Positions 8,996 through 19,500 of a stretch of 64,000 nt of DNA are shown here, piece by piece. Source of the DNA: Bradyrhizobium sp. BR 10289. GTDB lineage: Bacteria; Pseudomonadota; Alphaproteobacteria; Rhizobiales; Xanthobacteraceae. Where the stretch lies: the NCBI RefSeq assembly GCF_019455385.1, contig NZ_JACOFR010000023.1:1-64000 (forward strand), given 5' to 3'. The notes below the pieces were generated by a model. The model ran no database searches. It was not told the origin of the DNA and saw only the letters and a program-made list of their open reading frames with translations. The position numbers and the translations under genes were made by a program. Numbering within the stretch: position 1 is the first letter of the stretch; each line of letters begins with the position of its first letter.

Positions 8996-9235
8996 TGCCG
9001 CCTTCTCCTCGCTGATGATGGCACTCGCCCAGCTCTGGGCTAGGCATTCCAGTTGCCCACTTTAGTTGGCACAATGGAAGCTTCGGTCGTCGGCAACGGC
9101 CACAAATGCGGGGAAAACGATGCGATGGGAAGCTAACTCGTCAACAATCTCCCAGAGGTTGATGAGATGGAATTGCTCAATTGCAAAAACCGCGACGTCG
9201 GATACTCTCGGGCTTCCGTTCTATTGGGCCCAACG

Positions 9236-9886
9236 ATGAAGCTATTCCACAGCGCCATTATGACTATCCTGGCTACGCTCTGCATCATAGTCGGCGCGTC
9301 CGCGAACGACACGACGATTCCCTGCGCAGCACCTCCTGACAAGGGGGCGAGCGTGGCTGTTCATCCCGGATCGCAGGTGAGCAAGACGCAGGATCGGCAG
9401 AGCGGTACATGCGTATTCTCGATCAATGGTGCCGTAGCAACGAGCCCGCCCGCACAACAAGTCATCAGCGCGGTGAACTTTTTGCGCGATCCGGATAGAC
9501 CGATGTTGCGTGACTCGAAGTCGCTTTCATACTCGCTCGCGACTATCATGGCCGCATCGGCGCCCGTCAACGAAGTGCCCAACGACCTGATCAACCTGCT
9601 ATCGAATTCCAGCGAGCGGCTGACAGCGTGCGTCACGAAATTCTTTTCTTCGGGAGGCGCGGGTGACACGGAACCACGGGACCCGGTGAATTCCGACACT
9701 GTCGTGTGCTTCGCGGCATCCGCGTACGAAGACGAACGCACGAAGCACGCGATTCTCGAGAAAGGCTCCATCGCGGCCGGTCTTCCGACCCTCGCCATCT
9801 CGGCAACGTGGGGCAACGGGCGCTTCGCGAGCACAGTCTTTCTACCCATCGTCACGCCCGGCCAACCTCGGCTATCCGCCCAGTAG
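9236..9886 (+). CDS. Predicted secreted protein of unknown function
   Basis: The product is 216 residues. A typical signal peptide covers residues 1-23 (basic Lys, hydrophobic core, cleavage after GASA). The mature protein has several cysteines and no family I recognise. ATG 9236 is chosen because it places the signal peptide at the N-terminus; the frame is open back to 9167. The next gene starts 7 bases downstream, suggesting an operon. Confidence 0.55.
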   Translation: MKLFHSAIMTILATLCIIVGASANDTTIPCAAPPDKGASVAVHPGSQVSKTQDRQSGTCVFSINGAVATSPPAQQVISAVNFLRDPDRPMLRDSKSLSYSLATIMAASAPVNEVPNDLINLLSNSSERLTACVTKFFSSGGAGDTEPRDPVNSDTVVCFAASAYEDERTKHAILEKGSIAAGLPTLAISATWGNGRFASTVFLPIVTPGQPRLSAQ

Positions 9887-9892
9887 GACATC

Positions 9893-10489
9893 ATGAGCTT
9901 GCTCGGAAGCTTCGCGCAGAAGATCGGCGACAAGATCACCGAGACGATCGGGGGTAAGCTCGCCACGGCGATCAGCGCGGCGGTCATCGCGGCCCTCGGC
10001 TACGCGGGATTCTGGTTGTACAATCGAATGAACCCTGAGTTCACCTACGAAGCGACACCTTCATCGGGCGCATCGCATTTCGTCGGCCTCGCCAACGTTC
10101 TCAAGCAGATCGACAAGGACTCGCACGTCTACTGCAACGGTGGTTGGGATCAGCGCATCGCGAACTTTGCACTTCGCCGTTGCTACGATCTGACCTTTGT
10201 CCCCCAAATAGCCTATCTGACGTATGTTTGCTCGCCTGATCCGAGCGGACTAAAGGTGTCGACCTCGGACCAATTGACGGCGTTGCGTAGAATCGAAGGA
10301 AAATACGTTGGCTGCCTCGCGGTTTCGCAAGGCAAATCGGAAAACGACTACGTCATCCGGCCTGGACCACATTCGGTCGAAAGAACCGTTCAGTTCGGTA
10401 CTGCCCCGGCGGATAAGAGCTTCTTCTGCGGCTGCAGCTCGGATGACGAGAAGGAGATAGCGACAACGATTGGCGCGACGATCCGATAA
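9893..10489 (+). CDS. Small membrane-anchored protein of unknown function
   Basis: The product is 198 residues. A short amphipathic N-terminus (LLGSFAQKIGDKITETIG) precedes one hydrophobic segment at about 24-43. The remaining ~150 residues contain six cysteines, including a CGC near the C-terminus, so it is probably extracytoplasmic. It is probably co-transcribed with the secreted-protein gene just upstream. No domain is recognised. Confidence 0.55.
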   Translation: MSLLGSFAQKIGDKITETIGGKLATAISAAVIAALGYAGFWLYNRMNPEFTYEATPSSGASHFVGLANVLKQIDKDSHVYCNGGWDQRIANFALRRCYDLTFVPQIAYLTYVCSPDPSGLKVSTSDQLTALRRIEGKYVGCLAVSQGKSENDYVIRPGPHSVERTVQFGTAPADKSFFCGCSSDDEKEIATTIGATIR

Positions 10490-10615
10490 CATAGGCGCCC
10501 CATCGACCGGTCATTCGAAATTCGGCAATGAGATAGCCGGCCGATGATGTCAGTGTGATAACGTCGCGCCGAATTCGATTTCAATTTGCTCTGACGGACT
10601 TGGGGAACACTATTC

Positions 10616-13261
10616 TTGCGGATCCGGACTACAGTCATCGAAGGATCGCTTGCCTTCCAGATGCGCCGGGCGGCGGCCGCGCGCGCGAACGACTGCGGCC
10701 TCCAGATTTTGACGCTGCCGCTGCTCGCTGCGCGCTTGGCGGGCGGATTTGCAACGCCCATCACGCCGGAGCGGCTGGACCTCGCCGTTCAGGATGCGCT
10801 CGCGGAGGGTGGCTTCCGCGATCTGGAGGGAGTTCGGCACCTCCCCGGCATGAGCCGGGCCGTTGCGCGGAGCCTGCGCAAGATCTGGGACGCGGACATA
10901 GATCTCCGCTCCGAGCACCACGCGGGGAACGACCGGCTCAAAGATCTGGCTCTGATCGAGGATCGCGTACGACGATCTCTGCCGGTCGCGATGCTGGCAT
11001 CGCGTGATTTGCGCAATGCTGCTCTCGGACGGATTCAACACGCCGCGCGCACGATCGGACCGGTGAACCTCTCGAGCCTTTCCTTCATCGCACCTGTGTG
11101 GCGATCCTTGATCGAGGCGCTCGCGAGGGAGGTTCCGGTCGAATGGCACGCGCCCAAGTATGCCGAGACCGAATGGTTCACGGGCATAATCCTATGGCAA
11201 GCGAGGTCCGCCCGCGAGCCTACCATCTCCGCCGTCTCCTGTGCAGATCCGCATGATGAGGTCGTCGAGAGCCTTCGCTGGGCACGTCATTTGATCGTAT
11301 CAGGAGCCGCGAAACCGCACGAAATCGCGATCGGGTCGGCCGGCACCATCGCCTGGGACGATCATTTCTGCGCGCTGGCCGCCGATGCCGGCCTGAGACT
11401 GCACTTCACGCATGGGATCCCCGCGCTGTCGACGCGTGACGGGCAACGATGTGCGGCGCTCGCCGACGTTCTGCTGCATGGTCTGAACCAGCAGCGCATA
11501 CGACGCTTGATGTCCTTGTGTCGCGGCCAAGGCACGTCACTGGACGCACTGCCGGAACGATGGCTCGGCGCCGTCCCACGAGGGGCCACCTTGGCCCGCG
11601 TGGAGGACTGGCGACGCACGATTGCCGCTGCGGCGCTGAAGGATCCTTCCCTTCTCGGCACACAGGCGATCCTCCCTCTACTCGAAGTTCTAATGAAAGG
11701 GATTTCCGCCGCGCAGGAGGCGGCGCATCACTTCCTGCGCGGACGCGCACTGCAGCTTTGGGATGCTGCCCTGCGAAAAGCACCTACCGAGGCGATAGAG
11801 CTCTCGTTGGGCAATTCACGATTCTCATCCGAGAACGAAGCCGCCGATTCGATTGTCTGGTGTTCGGCGCGCGAGCTCGCCGCCGCGCCGCGCGCGTTCG
11901 TCCGTTTGCTGGGACTGACGGACCGGAGTTGGCCCCGACGTGACGGCGGCGATTCCATCGTGCCCGATCACGTGCTGTCGGCGGAGGAGTTCGACGTCGA
12001 TCCGATCGCGCAGGCCGATCGCAGACACTTTCGCGTGATCCTCGAAGGCGCGTCGGCCGGCGTCGTGCTTTCGCGTAGCCGGCGTAGCGCGCAGGGCGCT
12101 CGGGTTGGTCGCAGTCCGCTGTTGCAGGACGTCACGGAAACCTATTTGTCGCGGGCGCGCATTCCCGAACATGCCTGGAGCGAATCGGACAGGCTGATGG
12201 CCCGTCCTAGCGACGCGGCGAAGACGCCCAGAATCGTTTCCGCCGATCAGTGTTGGCGCAATTGGCACCTCGGGCAGTTCACGCCGAACGACGGGCTCTT
12301 CGCTGCCGACCATCCGGTCGTCTTGAAGGCGATCGGTCGCGTGCAATCCCCGACGTCTTTGCGGCTGTTGCTACGCGACCCGCTCGGCTTCATCTGGCGC
12401 TACGGGCTTGGATGGAGCGTACCCCGCGATCGCGAACAGCCGCTCACGATCGCACCGGACGAGTTCGGCAAGCTCGTCCATGAGCTCCTGCGCCGAGCGG
12501 TCGACACGCTCGAACCCCACCCAGGCTATGCTCGTGCCTCCGACCCGGAAATCGAAGCTGCCCTGCAGGAAGCCGTGCGCACCGTGCGGGAAGACTGGCC
12601 TCTCGAGGGCCAGGTGCCTCCGTCTCTTCTATGGACCAACACGGTCGATTTTGCGGCTTCCATGGCGTCGGTCGGCCTGTTGCGCAAGGAGATCTCGGAC
12701 ACGGGTACCCGCAGCTGGACCGAAGTCCCCTTCGGCCAACCTGATGACTTCGCTGTCGAGCGGGAATTGCCGTGGGACCCGAAAATTCCCGTCTCGGTGC
12801 CGGGAACGCCGATCTCATTGCGCGGTACCATCGATCGGCTGGACTTGCGGAGCGACCGTTCGGCGGCCCGCGTGACCGACTACAAGACTAGCGCTCCTCC
12901 CAAGAACGCCGGCCGCATCGTGATCGGGGGCGGCTCGGAGCTGCAACGTGCCTTGTACTCGCTCGCCTGCCGTCAATTGCTGGAGGATCCGCGAATCGTC
13001 GCTAGGTTGTTCTATCTCGGCGGCGAGACCATGGTTCTCAGGCTTAACGATATCGACGCGGCGATCGAGCAAATCGCTGACTTCGTCAACGCTGCCGTCG
13101 AAATGCTCAGCCGCGGCGTTGCCGTACATGGCCGATCTTCCTTCGACGCGTCGAACGATCTTCGATTGGCTCTCCCGGCGTCTCCAGGCTATGGTCGACG
13201 CAAGCTCGTCGCCTATAATAGAGCGAGCGAGAAACTGGCGCGCTTCTGGAGCGCTCCATGA
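10616..13261 (+). CDS. AddB-like PD-(D/E)XK nuclease / helicase-fold subunit
   Basis: The product is 881 residues from a TTG start, with GGGGA about 9 bases upstream. The last ~300 residues contain a RecB/AddB-type nuclease: a GKLVHELLRRAV helix near 620, GTIDRLD with D740, and TDYKT with D755 and K757. The first ~550 residues resemble the inactivated helicase core of AddB; no Walker A is seen. The four-cysteine iron-sulphur clasp of classical AddB is not apparent. It overlaps the next gene by ATGA, so translation is probably coupled. I infer a partner subunit that cuts DNA while the UvrD-like subunit translocates. Because it lies in an accessory region, it may be a defence paralogue of AddAB. 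Confidence 0.75.
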   Translation: MRIRTTVIEGSLAFQMRRAAAARANDCGLQILTLPLLAARLAGGFATPITPERLDLAVQDALAEGGFRDLEGVRHLPGMSRAVARSLRKIWDADIDLRSEHHAGNDRLKDLALIEDRVRRSLPVAMLASRDLRNAALGRIQHAARTIGPVNLSSLSFIAPVWRSLIEALAREVPVEWHAPKYAETEWFTGIILWQARSAREPTISAVSCADPHDEVVESLRWARHLIVSGAAKPHEIAIGSAGTIAWDDHFCALAADAGLRLHFTHGIPALSTRDGQRCAALADVLLHGLNQQRIRRLMSLCRGQGTSLDALPERWLGAVPRGATLARVEDWRRTIAAAALKDPSLLGTQAILPLLEVLMKGISAAQEAAHHFLRGRALQLWDAALRKAPTEAIELSLGNSRFSSENEAADSIVWCSARELAAAPRAFVRLLGLTDRSWPRRDGGDSIVPDHVLSAEEFDVDPIAQADRRHFRVILEGASAGVVLSRSRRSAQGARVGRSPLLQDVTETYLSRARIPEHAWSESDRLMARPSDAAKTPRIVSADQCWRNWHLGQFTPNDGLFAADHPVVLKAIGRVQSPTSLRLLLRDPLGFIWRYGLGWSVPRDREQPLTIAPDEFGKLVHELLRRAVDTLEPHPGYARASDPEIEAALQEAVRTVREDWPLEGQVPPSLLWTNTVDFAASMASVGLLRKEISDTGTRSWTEVPFGQPDDFAVERELPWDPKIPVSVPGTPISLRGTIDRLDLRSDRSAARVTDYKTSAPPKNAGRIVIGGGSELQRALYSLACRQLLEDPRIVARLFYLGGETMVLRLNDIDAAIEQIADFVNAAVEMLSRGVAVHGRSSFDASNDLRLALPASPGYGRRKLVAYNRASEKLARFWSAP

Positions 13262-16200
13262 CGGGCACGATCGACGACTTCGCCCGCAAGCGAGCGCTCA
13301 CCGAACTGGATTCATGTCTATTGGTCGAATCCGCCGCAGGCACGGGCAAGACATCTCTTTTGGCCGGCCGTGTCGTCCTGCTGCTTGCCGCTGGCACGGA
13401 TCCCCGATCGATTGCTGCAATCACCTTCACCGAGCTCGCGGCCGGCGAGTTGCGTCAGCGCATCGCCTGGTATTTGGAACGTATCCTCTCCGGGCACGTG
13501 CCCTACGAACTCCGATTGGGCCTGCCGAATGGGCCGACGGACAATCAGCGATTGGCACTGCAAGCGGCTTCTGAGCGACTCGACGAACTAACGTGCGGAA
13601 CGATCCACGGCTTTTGCCATGACCTGCTGCGCGCCTATTCCGTTGAAGCCGGGATCGACCCGGGCGCCGAAGTGCTGGACGGCGATCAGGCCGATCTTGC
13701 CTTCGACTCCATCTTCGACGCTTGGTTTCGGTCTCGCCTCGATTCGACGGCGGCCACAGTTGACGACCCTATCGTCTCGGTGGCTCGGAGAGACCCCATC
13801 GGCGCCGAGGAGCTCCTGCGGAGTTTCGCACGCTTCCGTCGACGTTATCGCGGTGCGCGGCCGCTGACTTCCGATCTGGACGCGAGCGCCGACGTCGACT
13901 TCTCTGAGAGCGTCCGCGAGTTCCGTCGATGGTGCGACCACATCGACGTTCCTCCGGAAGCGGATTCCGACATCGTCGCTCTTGAGACTTTGGTCAGCCA
14001 CTTCAGCGGAAGCTTCGATCCTCGGCCCGCCTTCGAAAGGCTCTGGACATTGGCGCACCCGGCATGGCTGCCGATCATGCGCAAGGGCTCCTTCGATCTT
14101 CGCGACTATAAGCGGCGCGGCATTTGGCGAAAGGTTGCCGGCCGCGAAGCCGGCGATCGCCTCGCTGATCAGGCAGAGGAACACTATGCGCGCTGCCGAA
14201 GGACATACAGCGCGCTGATGGGTCGAATTGCTACCGCCATCATCGGCTCCTTCTCCTCGGAGATTGACGAGGTGCTCGAGCAATACGCGACTTTCAAACG
14301 CCGCGCCGCCGTTTTGGATTTCGACGACCTACTGTTCACGTGCCGGGGCGTGTTACGCGACTATCCTCTCGTTCGGAAAACCGCCGGCGAGCGCTTCTCC
14401 CGGATCCTGGTCGACGAATTTCAGGACACGGATCCGACGCAGGCCGAAACGTTGTTCCTGCTATGCGGTTCCGAGGAGCACTCGCCGCACTGGCAGCAGA
14501 GACTGTTACGACCCGGGTCTCTCTTTCTAGTCGGAGATCCGAAGCAGGCGATCTACCGATTCAGGGGTGCGGATCTCGCGACGTACCTGACGGTACGGCG
14601 GGCCATCGAGGCACGGTTTCCCGACAATGTTCTCCGGGTCACGGCCAACTTCCGTTCCCGCGGCCAGATAGTCGAGCACATCAACCGGTGCTTCGAGGAA
14701 CGCCTTGGCTCTCAGGAAGCAGGCTATGTCGCCCTTCGGAGCACGCGGACCGAAGCCGCGCAGGGCTTGCCTTGCGTAGCCAAAGTGTCGGTACGGCTTC
14801 CCCCTGAGACACGCGTTGACGGCTCGCGAGACGAAGAAGCCCGCGTGGTAGCCGAAGTGTGCACGCGACTGATCGGCAACGTCGAACTGAAGCTCAACGA
14901 CGGCGTGACCAGGCGCCTCGGTCCGGGCGACATCGCGCTCCTCGCGCCCGTCTCGACCGATCTCTGGAGATATGAGAGAGCGCTGGAGGAAGCCGGCCTG
15001 CCGTTCGCGTCGCAGGCGGGTAAGAACCTGTTCAAACGACAGGAAGCGCAGGATCTGGTGGCTTTGATCCGTACCTTGGCCGACCCGCGCGATACCCTGG
15101 CGCTTGGTGCACTCATGCGCGGCCCCCTGGTCGGTCTGACCGAGCAAGAGCTGCTGGACATCACGGCAAGCTTAACGACGCCGTACGAACGGGAGAAGAT
15201 CGTCGGGCTCTCCTTGTGGACCGACCCGACGGCCATCGATCATCCGATCGCGCGAGAGGTGCTGACCGTACTGCAAGACCTCCGAACTCGGGTCAACGGA
15301 ACCACGCCCTCGTTGATCCTGGCCGAGGCGATCGAACGGCTGCGCATCCGAGGCATTGTCGCGGCCCGCAGCGCCGATCAAGCCGCAAGATCGCTCGCAA
15401 ACCTCGATGGGCTCGTGGAGCGGGCACGTCGCTATCGCGTCCGCGGTTTCGTTCAGTTCGCCCGGGACATAGACGACGAGTGGTTGCGCGGACAGGCTTC
15501 GCCCGAAGGCATGGTCGAGGCGGACGGACAGTCCATTGAAATCGTCACGGTTCACAGCTCCAAAGGCCTCGAATGGCCGGTCGTCATTCCGATCAACCGC
15601 GCGTCGATGCCCCGCAGAGCCGAAGCGTTCGTCTATCGCCGCGCCGACGAGAGTCTACATTGGGCGCTGGGTCAGGTCGTGCCGCCCAGTCTCGGAGACG
15701 CCCTGCTCGCGGAGGAGACAGAGAAGCGGAACGAGAATCTGCGGCTTCTATATGTGGCTTGCACGCGGGCGATGGAGACGCTGATCATACCGGATTTCAC
15801 TTGGAGCAACGACGCCTCCTGGGCGAAGCTCTTGGACTTCAGATTAGACACGATCCCAGAGCTGAACATCTCAGGCCTTGCTCGCTCCGAGATCGTCGCA
15901 CCGGTCTCGGCGATAAATCTGCAGAGCGCGGAAATCTTCGCTGAGGAGCAAGCGCGACTCGAGAACACGCCGCAGATCCGCTGGATCTCTCCGAGCGACG
16001 GCGATCCCGATGTGATCGCGGAACCGCTCGCATCCGAATTGAGCGACGATGGACCGCTTGGCCTCCTCACGAATGTCGAGGGCGGGCGAATCCGGGGCAT
16101 TCTTCTGCACAAATTAATGGAAGAACTGATCACCGGTGAACTTGAGGAGAGCCTGGCGACGGTGGCCTCGAGGGCAGTAGAGCTGGGCGATCAACTCCTC

Positions 16201-16563
16201 TCCACCTCGTCATCCACCGCACGCCTGGATGCGGGCGAACTTGCGGATACGGCCATCAAGACCCTTTGGCTGCCGGACCTCGCACCTTTTCGAAGCCAAC
16301 TCTTGGCGGAGGTCCCGATCCATTCCTCCGTCTCCGCCGACTCCGATCACTTGATCGCTGGTCGGGCTGATGCGATCGCCAAAGGGGACGACGGCGGCAC
16401 GGTCGTCTTCGATTGGAAGAGCGATGTCGCTCCCAAGGACGTCGACCGAGCGGCATACCGGCAGCAGCTCGGCCAATACCTTCATGCGACCGGGGCAGAG
16501 CGCGGAGCCATCGTCTACATGACGTCCGGCCAAATCGATTGGGTCACTCTTCCCCCACGATAG
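13258..16563 (+). CDS. AddA-like UvrD/RecB-family helicase-nuclease
   Basis: The product is 1101 residues. SF1A helicase motifs appear in order: AAGTGKTS (K31), ITFTELAAGELRQRI, VDEFQDTD (D386-E387), a GDPKQAIYRFRGAD block, TVHSSKGLEWP, and a YVACTRAM motif VI. The C-terminal ~200 residues carry a RecB-type nuclease with GRADAI (D1038) and FDWKSD (D1052, K1054). Domain order and size match AddA. It overlaps the AddB-like gene by four bases, so the two likely form a heterodimeric helicase-nuclease on double-strand ends. Its stop lies 9 bases from the stop of the convergent DUF4011-helicase gene. Confidence 0.85.
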   Translation: MTGTIDDFARKRALTELDSCLLVESAAGTGKTSLLAGRVVLLLAAGTDPRSIAAITFTELAAGELRQRIAWYLERILSGHVPYELRLGLPNGPTDNQRLALQAASERLDELTCGTIHGFCHDLLRAYSVEAGIDPGAEVLDGDQADLAFDSIFDAWFRSRLDSTAATVDDPIVSVARRDPIGAEELLRSFARFRRRYRGARPLTSDLDASADVDFSESVREFRRWCDHIDVPPEADSDIVALETLVSHFSGSFDPRPAFERLWTLAHPAWLPIMRKGSFDLRDYKRRGIWRKVAGREAGDRLADQAEEHYARCRRTYSALMGRIATAIIGSFSSEIDEVLEQYATFKRRAAVLDFDDLLFTCRGVLRDYPLVRKTAGERFSRILVDEFQDTDPTQAETLFLLCGSEEHSPHWQQRLLRPGSLFLVGDPKQAIYRFRGADLATYLTVRRAIEARFPDNVLRVTANFRSRGQIVEHINRCFEERLGSQEAGYVALRSTRTEAAQGLPCVAKVSVRLPPETRVDGSRDEEARVVAEVCTRLIGNVELKLNDGVTRRLGPGDIALLAPVSTDLWRYERALEEAGLPFASQAGKNLFKRQEAQDLVALIRTLADPRDTLALGALMRGPLVGLTEQELLDITASLTTPYEREKIVGLSLWTDPTAIDHPIAREVLTVLQDLRTRVNGTTPSLILAEAIERLRIRGIVAARSADQAARSLANLDGLVERARRYRVRGFVQFARDIDDEWLRGQASPEGMVEADGQSIEIVTVHSSKGLEWPVVIPINRASMPRRAEAFVYRRADESLHWALGQVVPPSLGDALLAEETEKRNENLRLLYVACTRAMETLIIPDFTWSNDASWAKLLDFRLDTIPELNISGLARSEIVAPVSAINLQSAEIFAEEQARLENTPQIRWISPSDGDPDVIAEPLASELSDDGPLGLLTNVEGGRIRGILLHKLMEELITGELEESLATVASRAVELGDQLLSTSSSTARLDAGELADTAIKTLWLPDLAPFRSQLLAEVPIHSSVSADSDHLIAGRADAIAKGDDGGTVVFDWKSDVAPKDVDRAAYRQQLGQYLHATGAERGAIVYMTSGQIDWVTLPPR

Positions 16564-16572
16564 GCGCGATCT

Positions 16573-19500
16573 TTATGCGGGCGCGCTGAGCCGCTCGATA
16601 CGCTCGATCAATCGATTGAACTCTCTCTCAGGATCTCGGTACCAATCGGTCGACCATATCCTATAGATCGTCCAGTTGAGTCCTTCGAGGACGTCCTGCC
16701 GCAGACGGTCGCGATCCCGCGCTGATTTCGAGGAGTGGTAGGTCGCTCCGTCGCACTCCACACCCAGGATGTAACTGCCCGGCTTGTTGGGATGCACGAC
16801 ACCGATATCGATCCGGTACCCCGCCACGCCGACCTGGGGATGAGCTTCGTAGTTAGCCGCCTTCAGGCGCGTCAGGAACCATCGCTCGAAATCGCTCCCG
16901 GGCTCCTCTCCGGTGCCGCGTCCTGGTGTAAAGGTGCCGCGATCCGCATATTCGAGGAACTCCTTCAGAACTCGAACTCCGCGACGATTCCCGTCGGCCA
17001 CGATGCGACCGGGGTCGAGCGAAGTGAAGACCGTGAGTTTTCGCTTCGCTCGAGTGAACAGCACGTTGAGTCGCCGATGACCATACGCGCGGTTCAAAGG
17101 GCCGAAGTTCTGCCGGAAAACCCCCTCGGCCGTGGGCCCATAGACCGTCGAAATCAATATCACGTCGCGTTCGTCGCCTTGCACGTTCTCGAGGTTCTTG
17201 ACGAAAAAGTCTTCCAGGCTGTCGGCCCACTTCTCACGGTACGCCTGGACGTCGGGATCCGAAGTAGCCCGCTCGTCCATCAAGGTCTCGATGAGATCTC
17301 GCTGCGCTTGGTTCATCGCGACGATGCCGATCGAACGATCGGCCCGTGTTCGCATCAGCTCCGCCGCTTCCTCCACGATCGCTTGCGCTTCCCTGGGGTT
17401 TCTTCCCTGGCCGACTTCGTAGTCGCCATCGATCTTTCGGCACGACACTCCGTAGTCCGGATCATCGAGCACCGGACTGGGGTAGACCAGAAGCCGCTCA
17501 CCATAGAACTCCCGGTTCGAATATGCGATGAGACTTTGGTGTCGCGAACGATAGTGAACTTCCAGCATCCGCATCGGATGCCAGCAGCGACGACCGAGCT
17601 CTAGGATCGATTCTTCGGGAGCATCCTCGACCTTTTCGTCGCTCGGGTCGTCCGACGCGCTGAAGAAGTCCGTGGGCGGCAATTGTTCGGGATCCCCCAC
17701 GATGACGGCCTGCCTGCAACGCAGCATCGCGCCCAGCGCGTCCTCGGGGCGCATCTGTGAAGCCTCGTCGATCACGAGTAGATCGAAGCTATGTCGGCCA
17801 GGCTCGAGGTACTGCGCTACGGACATCGGGCTCATCATCACGCAGGGCGTGTACGCACGAATAGCGTTTCCCGCATTTGAGAACAGTCGGCGCAGTGCGA
17901 TCCGCGGCTGCTGCAGGCCGGTTTGGTGCGTCAACATCTCATTGTCGGTGTAGTCGCGCGTCGAGCCCGCGCGTCGACCGGGAGGAATCGACCGAGCGCG
18001 AAGCTGGGCCGCGACCATCTTGCGATTCAGTTGAAGTATCTCGCGATCCAGGTCCTGAAACCGCTTGCGCACCTGCTCGTGAGTGTTCCCGGCGTGCCGC
18101 GTCAAGACGGGATGCTCCCTCATGAGTTTCTCCGCAGCCGAGCGATAGAATGCGGCTTCGATGGCGCGGGAGACGCCCGAGTAGCGTAGCCCTTCCGTCG
18201 GCCAGCAACGGATGAGGTCACTCAAACCAAGGCTTGCGGCTTCCAGCTCCGTCGACAGCAACGCGATCTGCTTTTCGAGAGCATCGGGAGCCTGAGACGC
18301 TCGCTCGCACTTCTGCAATAACGTCCGGATCGGCAAAGTTCTCCAGGGGCCGCCGCACCATTCCTCTGGTCGAAGCTTGAGGAGGTCATCCGCCTCCCCG
18401 GCGGCTCGGTCGACGTCGGCGATCGCGGCCTTCAGACCCTCTGCGGTGCGCTTCAAGCCGGACGATCGGTCGCCATAGCCTTCTTGCAGGAGATAGCGTG
18501 CGACGGAAGGCGGGAGTTGTATCGACTGCACACCTTCGACGAAGCGAGTTGTCGCTCGAACACGCCCAGCCCGCTCCAGTTCATATCCCGCAGCAATCGA
18601 CGCGCAGGCGTTCGTTGCCATGACATCGGCGGCCATTTGCTGCCGCAGGACCTTGGCCTCGGTCTGCATCTGCAGGGCCTTCTGAAGAGAGGCCACCGGC
18701 TGGCTGGGCTGAATGCCAAACTGCTGACTGGTCGCGACGATCGAATCGAGGGCCGACGCGCGAGATTCGTAGCGATCGGCATCCGCGCAGATCGTGGATC
18801 GCGCAGCGAACGCTGTCTGGAACGCATCGACGAGATTCAAGCTCCCGGCTGCTTCCGCGAAGCGGACGAGCATCGCGAATTCGTCGGGGCCGCCTTCGAA
18901 CGCCAGCCGCCGCAATTCTCGCGCGCCTGACTCACCGGGAGGAGTCACTTTTTGGACCGACCGCATCCATTCCGACACTTCAATGAGGCGCTCGAACGGA
19001 GTTTCCGCCCCTTTCCAATGTCGACCGGCAGCAGCTTTTGCTTCGGCACATTCCTCCAACCGCTGCAGCCGATCCTTCCACAGAGCCGCCGCAATCAGCC
19101 GTTTTGCGGCATCGATCGGAGGAAGCTTGGGCTCGTCCGGAAAGGTTTGGCGGCAGACGGCGCGCGCAGCCCGCCATTCTCCTCCGAAGATTTTGCCGAA
19201 GAAGCCCGTAGAGCGAAACGTTCCTGCAGCTCGACGCAGTTCGGCCACGGATGGAATCGAGTCAGCAAGCCTCGTCGTAGCCTGCTCCGAGAAGCTTGCT
19301 TCGGTCGCCGCGGATTTGACCTCACCAGCAAGCTCGTGGGCGGCAGCCAAATCGTCGATCGCCGTTTCCGCCGTGAGTGCCTGCGAGCGATAGCGAAGAT
19401 TGTCCTGCCGGATCTTGGGAACGACGAGAAGGTAGCCCGCGGCCATCGCCTCTGACTTGACGTCGGATGGGGCATTCGGATCACGCTTCGCCGCACTGAG

